From UBA8752 sp002336475 (GTDB lineage Bacteria; Bacteroidota; Bacteroidia; Flavobacteriales_D; Sanyastnellaceae): a DNA stretch of 64,000 nt. The notes below the pieces were generated by a model. The model searched no databases and was not told the DNA's origin. It worked only from the letters and a program-made list of their open reading frames with translations. The stretch is taken from the NCBI GenBank assembly GCA_943846755.1, contig OX044365.1:124001-188000 (forward strand). The letters are read 5' to 3'. Within the stretch, counting starts at the first letter, position 1. The number at the start of each line of letters is the position of its first letter. A program made the position numbers and the translations under genes. Positions 18,701-25,002 of the stretch are shown here, in pieces.

Positions 18701-18930
18701 TCAAAGTGGTGCCGCGCCCGGTCGAAATTCGAGGGGTCTTTTCGGTGGACAGACTCCGTGACTTCTCCTCCCACGAGGGAGGCGCTTTGGGCAAAGGAAG
18801 TGGGGACACTGAGCAGGGTGCCAACCGCAGCCAAGATGATGCCTGATTGTGCGCAGCGTTTGAATGCAAACGGGGCTTTCGGGCAAGCGGAGGAGGAGGA
18901 AGAAAAAAGGGACAGCATGGGGACGTGCAT
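15736..18930 (-). CDS. Large periplasmic tetratricopeptide-repeat protein
   Basis: About 1064 residues if ATG 18930 is used. ATG 18918 is an alternative, and an upstream TTG reading from 18999 is unlikely. After a hydrophobic export segment ending LSVPTSFAQ, almost the whole protein consists of TPR-type helix pairs (A..Y..G....A...F......P). Many units have the periplasmic YbgF/Tol-Pal style, for example 'DKDYGRAVNAYDKALDAG' and 'AKTAFEQIRSELPGSPFA'. The final ~25 residues are acidic and low complexity. TPR superhelices of this kind act as scaffolds. The overlap with the barrel gene downstream suggests the pair forms an envelope complex. Both the start codon and the export route are uncertain. 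Confidence 0.75.
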   Translation of the reverse strand: MHVPMLSLFSSSSSACPKAPFAFKRCAQSGIILAAVGTLLSVPTSFAQSASLVGGEVTESVHRKDPSNFDRARHHFDHHQYAAAIELFDAWVQEPAAGDGAAGDRKALMQVEAEYSAALCAMYLYHKDAVWRIDRFIEKHPESTWVPKLQWALANYEYRRRKWAKSIDSFDALNPRRLSKSMRTEYHFKRGHARFETGDLEGARGDLLRVKEDPAAQPEFLEASEYYLAHIAFAEDRLTTALEAFEALSAIDAFKDAVPLYIGQILYRLERFDELAARAPEWLSEERDLAGGDRNELTRMLGEALFHLGDCMSASPYLESAWSNADPQERTPGFSYIVGSCRLSTGNPGTAITALMRATGGESALDQYATHAMGRAYLELDEKPKAQAAFEKAATMDHDLEVREDALFNQAKLAFETDFNPFNDAIAAFEQYLEEYPDSPRRDEAYGFLLDVYLTTRNHVRALDALDKIQRKAPKEKKAYQKLAFNHGVDLFQSGQFDQANAFFKRSRSFPEDATLAAESHYWQGEISMKSGSDAPALSHYRTFLNAPGAFNSTKYNEGEYGAGYALFRQRKYRDAQVSFRKYADAESGAGPGGHRADALLRIGDCFYIDKDYGRAVNAYDKALDAGTTQQQYTRFQRARCLGLNGDLPGEVEGMTGLLEAHPETTFKGDALTAIGKAEIERNQMSEAKTAFEQIRSELPGSPFAKHALVDLALIAIKQNRPEDALALWDNISTRYPDDEVTKDAFLLVEPLLVERGQLDNLPDVVGLTEDDIAEKTYAAAQDLALSGDCASAAPKLEQFIEKYPNSIRLLAARFHLGQCHFDSDNGSGALEALEAVIAAPLSDYHEPALVMAATLRYNREAFDAALNHYQQLEQVAVLKRHVLEARIGIMRCSRALGDGETVLAYVGPILEDSGTPEDIRTAAHYNRALILMDNNSPEAKADLQVLAKGGPHAEEATHHLAALILEAGDPVACQAAIFDQLNRFGGGSDWSFHSFLLLAETYIAQEDYFQARTTIDQLQSNIQEPWVQDACLDMLDRIVQLEQPVAAPSDSTSAGDTPNFEEE

Positions 18931-19023
18931 GGACAACGTGAAAATCGCCCTTGGCTTGCCCTGTTTTGGAGGCCCCTCCTGTGAATTATTCACCGGCAAC
19001 GTGCCGTAAACCCAAGGGAGGCT

Positions 19024-21081
19024 TTATTGGGTGATGCTGAACTCGGTGCGGCGGTTGCGGGCACGTCCTTTCTCAGTGCTGTTGTCTGCCCGCGGGCGGG
19101 TTTCTCCGTAGCCCCTTGCGCTGATGCTTAACGCTGAGACTCCTTGAGAAACCAAGTAGTTCCGCACAGATTGTGCCCGAGCTTCGCTCAGGGAAAGGTT
19201 GTCGGAATCGCTGCCAATGTCATCGGTATGTCCGCCGATTTCTACATTCAAGCCTGCCTGATTGAGGTATTCTGCAAAAAGATCCAAAAGCAGCAAACTG
19301 GACCGTCCAATCTCGGCAGACCCTGAAGCGTAATGGATGTCTTCGATTTCGAATGCAGCATTGGCTTCTTTGACTGAGCGGACGCTGAGGTTCGCGGTCA
19401 CCAGTGCGGGTTCGCTTTCGTCCCTGTCGATGACCAGTCCAGCGCTGAATGCCGCGCCTTCGGCTTTGGCTAACATGATCACGTCTTCCTTGGTGGCGAG
19501 GTCAACGACCGCAGCAAAAGCGCCATCATCGCCCAGCTCGATGGCCTGGGCCCTTCGGCTTTGGGCATAGCGCAGTTCCAAATCGATGGGGGTATTCGCC
19601 AGTTCATCGCTGATGTCAAGTTGACCTTTGACCACCACCGACGCCCGTGCCCTCAGGGGTTCGGGGAGTGTCCAAGTCATGATGTCAAGCCCACTGGTCC
19701 CTTGTCTTCGGCTGGAAAAGTAGGCCGTCTTGCCATCGGCAGAGGTCACCAGTCCATGCTCGTCCCCAGGGGTGTTCAAAGGAGTGCCTACGTTGACAGG
19801 TCTCGACCAGCCATCGGGATCGGTGGGCAAAGCTGTACTGTCCAACCGGCTGACCCAAATGTCATAGCCTCCGCCACCCGGCGTCCGGTTTGACGCAAAA
19901 TACAGGGTGTGTCCATCGGGGTGCAAATAGGGCGCCTTGTCGCTAAATGAGCTGTTGATGGGGGCGGGCAATACGGATGCTGCGCCCCAATGCCCATCGG
20001 GTTGAAGGGGGCTCGCCAGAATGTCTATGGTGGGATCGCCTTGCGCATCGGTGGTGGTTCCTGGACGCACCGCTGCAAAAAAGAGCCACTGCCCATCTGG
20101 ACTCACAGCGGGCTGGGATTCCCACCCGTCAGGTGTATTCAAGGCATCCAATGCTTGCGGCTCACTCCAGAGGTACACCGTTTCATCTCCAGTATCCTCG
20201 AGCAATGAATAGCGCGCTGAGAACAGGTCGATGTTTTCTGGGTGGCCGGGGACAGGTGTTTTGACGGCCAGAAAAAGAGAGCGGTTGTCTACGGAGATGG
20301 AAGCCCCACCATAGCCTGAAGTGCGGTTGAAAGGGTCTTCCATGGCCGTTCCATTGTCAAATGCTTCCGAGGGGCCGGGGCGTCGGGCCCAGGTGAACTT
20401 TTCAAAGGGTTTGCTCACCAGATCGCCTTTGGCCTTGCGCTCTCCTGCACGGGTAAAGAACAGCAGGGTTCCATCGGCTGATAGGGCGGGCAGGTATTCT
20501 TGGTCCCGTGTCGCTACAGATGCCAAAACCTGAGGCGGGGGACTGTCGGCATGGGCATTGTATTCGATGAGAAACTGAATTTCCGGCAGGTTTTTTTGGA
20601 CGTCTTCGAGCCGGCGTTGGGACCGGGGTGAATGCGGTTTACCGGTGATGGATTCCCAACGAATAAAACGGTCAAACCACTCCAATGCTGTTTCGAACTG
20701 ACCTTCGGCATAGGCGATGCTGCCCAAGGTGTAGGGAACGTCTGCATCGTAGCGAGGGCAGGCTTCGTGAACGGTGAGCAGCTGTGCGCGGGCCTCACCA
20801 AATCCACCGCCAGAACGGCGATTTTGGCTAAAAAGGAGCAAGCCCAGTTCAAAGCGCGCTGCAATGGCAGCTTCATCTGAATCGATGGCTTCCTCGAGGT
20901 ATCCCTTTCTCTTGTCGGCGTCGTACTTCCGCTTGTCTTGTCCTTTTTCGAGCAGCTTTGCTGTTTTGGCGTCGAGTTCGGGTGCACAGGGGTTGTCCTC
21001 CTGGGCCAAAGCGGCAGCGGACAGGCCGGCACAGAGACTTGCCGTGAACAGGAAGCTGGCCAGTCGGTAAATAGGGTTCAT
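19024..21081 (-). CDS. PorE-like OmpA-family protein (TPR, beta-propeller, CRD, OmpA)
   Basis: 685 residues. The order of parts matches PorE of the type IX secretion system. A signal peptide (to about residue 27, AAALAQ-ED) is followed by N-terminal TPR-like helices (about 30-170). Then comes a WD40/PD40 propeller with repeats such as 'YLPALSADGTLLFFT', 'QPAVSPDGQWLFFA' and 'KAPYLHPDGHTLYFASNR'. A short carboxypeptidase-regulatory-like sandwich follows, and finally an OmpA peptidoglycan-binding domain with 'EIGGHTDDIGSDSDNLSLSEARA' and 'GYGETRPRADN'. PorE anchors the PorK/N/P ring complex to peptidoglycan in Porphyromonas; an equivalent role here is inference. The ATG overlaps the symporter stop (ATGA at 21078-21081). 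Longer readings upstream run through the symporter and are rejected. Confidence 0.8.
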   Translation of the reverse strand: MNPIYRLASFLFTASLCAGLSAAALAQEDNPCAPELDAKTAKLLEKGQDKRKYDADKRKGYLEEAIDSDEAAIAARFELGLLLFSQNRRSGGGFGEARAQLLTVHEACPRYDADVPYTLGSIAYAEGQFETALEWFDRFIRWESITGKPHSPRSQRRLEDVQKNLPEIQFLIEYNAHADSPPPQVLASVATRDQEYLPALSADGTLLFFTRAGERKAKGDLVSKPFEKFTWARRPGPSEAFDNGTAMEDPFNRTSGYGGASISVDNRSLFLAVKTPVPGHPENIDLFSARYSLLEDTGDETVYLWSEPQALDALNTPDGWESQPAVSPDGQWLFFAAVRPGTTTDAQGDPTIDILASPLQPDGHWGAASVLPAPINSSFSDKAPYLHPDGHTLYFASNRTPGGGGYDIWVSRLDSTALPTDPDGWSRPVNVGTPLNTPGDEHGLVTSADGKTAYFSSRRQGTSGLDIMTWTLPEPLRARASVVVKGQLDISDELANTPIDLELRYAQSRRAQAIELGDDGAFAAVVDLATKEDVIMLAKAEGAAFSAGLVIDRDESEPALVTANLSVRSVKEANAAFEIEDIHYASGSAEIGRSSLLLLDLFAEYLNQAGLNVEIGGHTDDIGSDSDNLSLSEARAQSVRNYLVSQGVSALSISARGYGETRPRADNSTEKGRARNRRTEFSITQ

Positions 21082-22493
21082 GCCTGCTGTGCGGGGACTT
21101 CGAGTTCGTTTTCGCTGTGGGCGATGATCGTGGAAACGGCACCGTCGCCTGTCACATTGACCACCGTTCGGCACATGTCTAGGATGCGGTCCACGGGGAA
21201 GATCAAGGCGATCCAGGCGGGGTTGAGCCCCACGCTTTCCAAAACGATGATCATCAAGACCAATCCTGCGCTTGGAACGGCGGCAGCACCAATGGAAGCC
21301 AGGGTGGCGGTGATCACGATGACGGCTTGCTGGGCGAGGCTCAGATCCACCATGTGAAACTGGGCGAGCGAAACGACCGCCACTGCCTGGTAGAGCGAGG
21401 TCCCATCCATGTTTACCGTTGCCCCGATGGGAAGCACAAAGCTGGTGGTGCGCTCGGATACGCCGATTTTGTTGCGCACACAATCCATGGTAACGGGCAA
21501 TGTGGCGACGGAACTCGAGGTAGAAAACGCTGTGATTTGAGCGTCCCGCATGCCGGCCAAAAAGGCTTTGAACCCCAATGGCTTGATCAACATGGCCACC
21601 AAAGAAGGGTAGAAGATGAAGACCATAAAAGCCAATCCAATGACCACCACAATGCTGTATTGCAAGAGGTACTCCAGCAGTTGGCGGAACATTTCTGGAT
21701 CGCTTCCTGCGGCGTTGACGATTTGTCCTGCCATCAAGGCAAAAACAAAAATCGGCATGGCCTTCATGACCACCCATACCATGCGCACAAAGACCTCATT
21801 GAGGGCGTCGATGGCGCGCATCAGCGGTGCGGCTTGGTCCTTGGGCATGCCCACCAAAACGACTCCAAAGAAGACGGCAAAGAAGATGATTTGTAGCATG
21901 GACATGTCGGCCAACGACTTGAATATGTTGGTCGGTACCACATCGACAAGGGGCTGCAAAGGGCCAGATGACTTGGTGCGTTCTGCTTTGCTGAGTTTGT
22001 CGACGACCCAGTCGTTCATGGAGACTTGCTCCTCGGTGATTTGGGCGACTTTTTCTGAAAGTGCGGGGTCGTTGCGCAGGTTGATGTCGTCCAGTACTTG
22101 AATGCCATTGGCATCGCGCCACAGTTCATACCGAATGCGGTTGGACTCCAGGAGGTCATCGGAGACGCGGGATCCGGGCTGCATGAGGTTGACCAGCAAC
22201 AGTCCTACGATGACCGCTGTCATGGTGGTCAGCAGGTAGGTCACCACGGTTTTGACGCCGAGCCTGCCCAACTTGGCAGGGTCACCGAGGCTGGCCACGC
22301 CAGACATGATGCTGAACAGCACCAAGGGAACAGCAATGAGCTTGAGGACATTGATGAAAATGTCACCGAAGGGCTTGATGTAGTCTACCGTAAAGTCGTT
22401 CCATCCGAAGGTGATGGACATCCAGGCGTAGAGGACACCGACGGCGAGGCCGATGAGGACTTGCCAGTGCAGGGCGAGGCGCATGCGTTTCAA
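21078..22493 (-). CDS. Sodium/proton:dicarboxylate or glutamate symporter (DAACS family)
   Basis: 471 residues with eight or more transmembrane segments. The diagnostic serine-rich hairpin SSSVATLPVT and the NMDGT motif in the following helix identify the dicarboxylate/amino acid:cation symporter family (GltP, DctA, GltPh). Compared with GltP there is an extra ~90-residue hydrophilic stretch between the third and fourth spans (about residues 108-190), seen in several Bacteroidota members. Substrate choice between glutamate/aspartate and C4-dicarboxylates cannot be fixed by eye. It sits between aroC and the PorE-like gene; the overlap with the latter suggests co-transcription but no obvious functional link. 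Confidence 0.88.
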   Translation of the reverse strand: MKRMRLALHWQVLIGLAVGVLYAWMSITFGWNDFTVDYIKPFGDIFINVLKLIAVPLVLFSIMSGVASLGDPAKLGRLGVKTVVTYLLTTMTAVIVGLLLVNLMQPGSRVSDDLLESNRIRYELWRDANGIQVLDDINLRNDPALSEKVAQITEEQVSMNDWVVDKLSKAERTKSSGPLQPLVDVVPTNIFKSLADMSMLQIIFFAVFFGVVLVGMPKDQAAPLMRAIDALNEVFVRMVWVVMKAMPIFVFALMAGQIVNAAGSDPEMFRQLLEYLLQYSIVVVIGLAFMVFIFYPSLVAMLIKPLGFKAFLAGMRDAQITAFSTSSSVATLPVTMDCVRNKIGVSERTTSFVLPIGATVNMDGTSLYQAVAVVSLAQFHMVDLSLAQQAVIVITATLASIGAAAVPSAGLVLMIIVLESVGLNPAWIALIFPVDRILDMCRTVVNVTGDGAVSTIIAHSENELEVPAQQA

Positions 22494-22533
22494 GGGTTGG
22501 TGTTGCGTTCCGTTCGAGGACGCAATCTAATGT

Positions 22534-23628
22534 TCAGAGCCGGGCGCTCCGTTGACGTAAAGCGTGATCGGCCAGTACCAGCAAAACCATGGCTTCGACC
22601 ATGGGGACAGCACGGGGCAAGACGCAGGGATCGTGCCGTCCGCGGCCACTCAGAACGACATCCTCGCCGGCTTGGTTGACGCTGTTTTGATCGGTCAACA
22701 GGGTTGCGACCGGTTTGAAACCCACGCGGAGTATGATATCTTCTCCATTGCTGATGCCGCCTTGTATCCCTCCACTGTGGTTTGTGGTCGTCCGGATGCT
22801 GCCACTTTTTCCGGTAAATGCATCGTTGTGTTCTGACCCCTTCATGAGGGTACCGCTGAACCCGCTGCCGAGTTCGAGGCCTTTGACTGCCGGCAAGCTC
22901 CAAAGGGCTTTTGCCAGGTCTGCGTGCAGTTTGTCAAATACGGGTTCACCCCATCCCGGAGGGATTCCTTTGGCGACGACAACAATGCTGCCGCCCACCG
23001 TGTCACCCGCCTTCTTGACTTCCAATATGCGGGCCTCCATCCGACGGGCAGTGTCGGGATCTGGACACCGAACAGCATGCGCATCGACGGTTCCTGCGTC
23101 ATAGTAAGCCGGCGGGGAGGGCATGGCGATGTCTTGCACCCTCTCTACGTAAGCGCCGACAGCGGGAGCGGGGCCTTGGGGATAGAGTTGCTCCAGGAAT
23201 TGTCGTGCCATGGCGCCCGCAACGACGCGCGCTGCGGTTTCTCGGGCACTGGAACGCCCACCTCCCCGGTGATCGCGTGTGCCGAATTTGGCGTCATACG
23301 TGTAGTCGGCATGACTGGGGCGGTATTGTCCTTCGAGGTGGCTGTAATCTCCGGGCTTGGCATCGCCGTTGGGAATGGTAAAGCCAATGGGCGTGCCTGT
23401 GGTCCGGCCCTCAAACACACCGGAAAGTAGGGTCACAGTGTCGTTTTCCTTGCGCGCTGTGGTCAGTTTTGATTGCCCTGGACGGCGGCGTTGGAGTTCG
23501 GCTTGTATGCGGTCGAGGTCGAGCTGAACCGCAGCGGGCATGCCATCGAGCACGCCGCCAAGGGCAGGGCCATGTGATTCTCCAAAAGTGGTGAGCTTGA
23601 AACGCTCTCCGATGCTGTTTCCGGGCAT
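22534..23628 (-). CDS. aroC: Chorismate synthase
   Basis: 364 residues. It catalyses the last common step of the shikimate pathway, EPSP to chorismate, using reduced FMN. The N-terminus MPGNSIG followed by LTTFGESHG is the family start, and 'HADYTYDAKFGTRDHRGGG' followed by 'RSSARETAARVVAGA' is the FMN/substrate signature. 'GGIQGGISNGEDI' is also conserved. The in-frame extension to 23724 would cover the promoter box, so ATG 23628 is used. The C-terminus ends soon after the conserved 'DPCVLPRAVPMVEAM' block, as expected. Confidence 0.96.
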   Translation of the reverse strand: MPGNSIGERFKLTTFGESHGPALGGVLDGMPAAVQLDLDRIQAELQRRRPGQSKLTTARKENDTVTLLSGVFEGRTTGTPIGFTIPNGDAKPGDYSHLEGQYRPSHADYTYDAKFGTRDHRGGGRSSARETAARVVAGAMARQFLEQLYPQGPAPAVGAYVERVQDIAMPSPPAYYDAGTVDAHAVRCPDPDTARRMEARILEVKKAGDTVGGSIVVVAKGIPPGWGEPVFDKLHADLAKALWSLPAVKGLELGSGFSGTLMKGSEHNDAFTGKSGSIRTTTNHSGGIQGGISNGEDIILRVGFKPVATLLTDQNSVNQAGEDVVLSGRGRHDPCVLPRAVPMVEAMVLLVLADHALRQRSARL

Positions 23629-23632
23629 GCCA

Positions 23633-23640
23633 CAAAGGTA
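23633..23640 (-). promoter_or_regulatory. -7 box TACCTTTG, 4 nt before the aroC ATG
   Basis: On the minus strand TACCTTTG is followed by TGGC and the ATG at 23628. The arrangement is the same as that before the ABC operon at 5863 apart from one base, and indicates a leaderless or nearly leaderless aroC message. Confidence 0.7.
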
Positions 23641-23680
23641 CGAGGCTGCTGATAGCACAGGATGTCCGACCTTGGCGCCC

Positions 23681-24946
23681 ATGGAAAGTGGATTTGCGAT
23701 AGGCCGTAAGCTCATCAAGGACATCGGTCATCTGGTTGGATTTGGAGCAGGGGCGCCGGGTAAACTTTCTGGACCTGAGATGCGACAATTGTCGGTGATC
23801 GAGGACGCTTGGTTGGCCTTGGAAGATGGGCGGGTGATCGGCGGTGGTCCGATGTCCGAATTTCCAGGGATTGTCGATTGGAACGGTTTGGAGGTGTTGG
23901 AAGCTGCGGGCCGTTGTGTGCTTCCAGCTTGGGTGGACAGCCACACCCACCTCGTACATGCAGCGTCTCGAGAAGGCGAGTTTGTCGATCGGATTCGGGG
24001 GCTGAGTTACCAAGAAATTGCCGCCAATGGTGGGGGGATTCTCAACAGCGCCAAAGCGTTGCGGGAAATGTCCGAAGACGACCTATTCTCGGTTTCCCTC
24101 GAGCGCATGGAGCGGCTCATGCGCATGGGCACTGGGGCGCTGGAGATCAAATCGGGCTATGGCTTGGATCTGGAAAGTGAGCTCAAAATGTTGCGGGTGG
24201 CCCGCAGGCTGGGTGCCTTGGAGAGGATCCCGGTCAAAACGACTTTTTTGGGTTGCCATGCGGTGCCCGACGGTTGGAATGGCCCTGTGGATTACACCGA
24301 CTATATGGTGAGAGAGGTGTTGCCCGCTGTGATGGAGGAGGAACTGGCTGACCACGTCGACATCTTCTGCGAGGAGGGGTATTTCGGGTTGGATGAAACG
24401 CGCACATTGCTCGAGGCCGCTAAGCTCAGGGGGCTGCCGGCCAAGGTTCACGTGAACCAGTTTAAGGCCAGTGGCGGAGTCGCTTTGTGCGTGGAATTCG
24501 GGGCCATGACCGTGGACCACTTGGAAGTGTTGCGCGCGGAGGATGTGGCTGAACTGGCCACAGGAGACACCATGCCTGTGGCGCTGCCCCTGTGTTCTCT
24601 GTTTTTAGACCTCCCGTTCACCCAAGGCCGCACGCTGGTGGACGCAGGTTGTGCCTTGGCGATCGCCACAGACTTCAATCCCGGTTCTGCTCCTTCGGGA
24701 AACATGCACCTGGCTGCTGCGCTGGGCTGCGTGAAGATGGGGTTGGAGCCGATCGAAGCGCTGGCCGCGGCGACGACCAACGGAGCTGCTGCATTGGGGA
24801 TCGAGTCGCAAGTGGGAGGCTTGGGCATTGGTCAAGAGGCCAGCCTGATCGTAACCCGGCCATTGCGTTCGGTGGAGGAGGCACTCTATGCCTTTGGAGA
24901 CCCACTTCCCGAACGTGTTTTGTTGCGGGGACATTGGGTGGATTGA
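23681..24946 (+). CDS. hutI: Imidazolonepropionase
   Basis: 421 residues from ATG 23681. It hydrolyses 4-imidazolone-5-propanoate to N-formimino-L-glutamate in histidine catabolism. It is an amidohydrolase-fold metalloenzyme: metal ligands are in DSHTH (His88, His90) and further conserved blocks are 'GLSYQEIAANGGGI', 'KSGYGLDLESELKML', 'FLGCHAVP', 'FCEEGYF', 'KVHVNQF' and 'ATDFNPGSAPSGNM'. The start is chosen to avoid the divergent aroC promoter, although the first ~10 residues are not conserved and a later non-ATG start is possible. FtcD, which uses the product, is encoded 3 kb downstream in the same direction. Confidence 0.93.
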   Translation: MESGFAIGRKLIKDIGHLVGFGAGAPGKLSGPEMRQLSVIEDAWLALEDGRVIGGGPMSEFPGIVDWNGLEVLEAAGRCVLPAWVDSHTHLVHAASREGEFVDRIRGLSYQEIAANGGGILNSAKALREMSEDDLFSVSLERMERLMRMGTGALEIKSGYGLDLESELKMLRVARRLGALERIPVKTTFLGCHAVPDGWNGPVDYTDYMVREVLPAVMEEELADHVDIFCEEGYFGLDETRTLLEAAKLRGLPAKVHVNQFKASGGVALCVEFGAMTVDHLEVLRAEDVAELATGDTMPVALPLCSLFLDLPFTQGRTLVDAGCALAIATDFNPGSAPSGNMHLAAALGCVKMGLEPIEALAAATTNGAAALGIESQVGGLGIGQEASLIVTRPLRSVEEALYAFGDPLPERVLLRGHWVD

Positions 24947-25002
24947 ACCCTTTGTATCTTGAAGGGTTGTTTTCTCGTCGCTGACGACAGAAGCCGCCAA
25001 CC

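Noticed and set aside
21082..21777. Long N-terminal extension of the PorE-like frame
   Set aside because: It reads through the symporter gene in another frame; the signal peptide begins at 21081.
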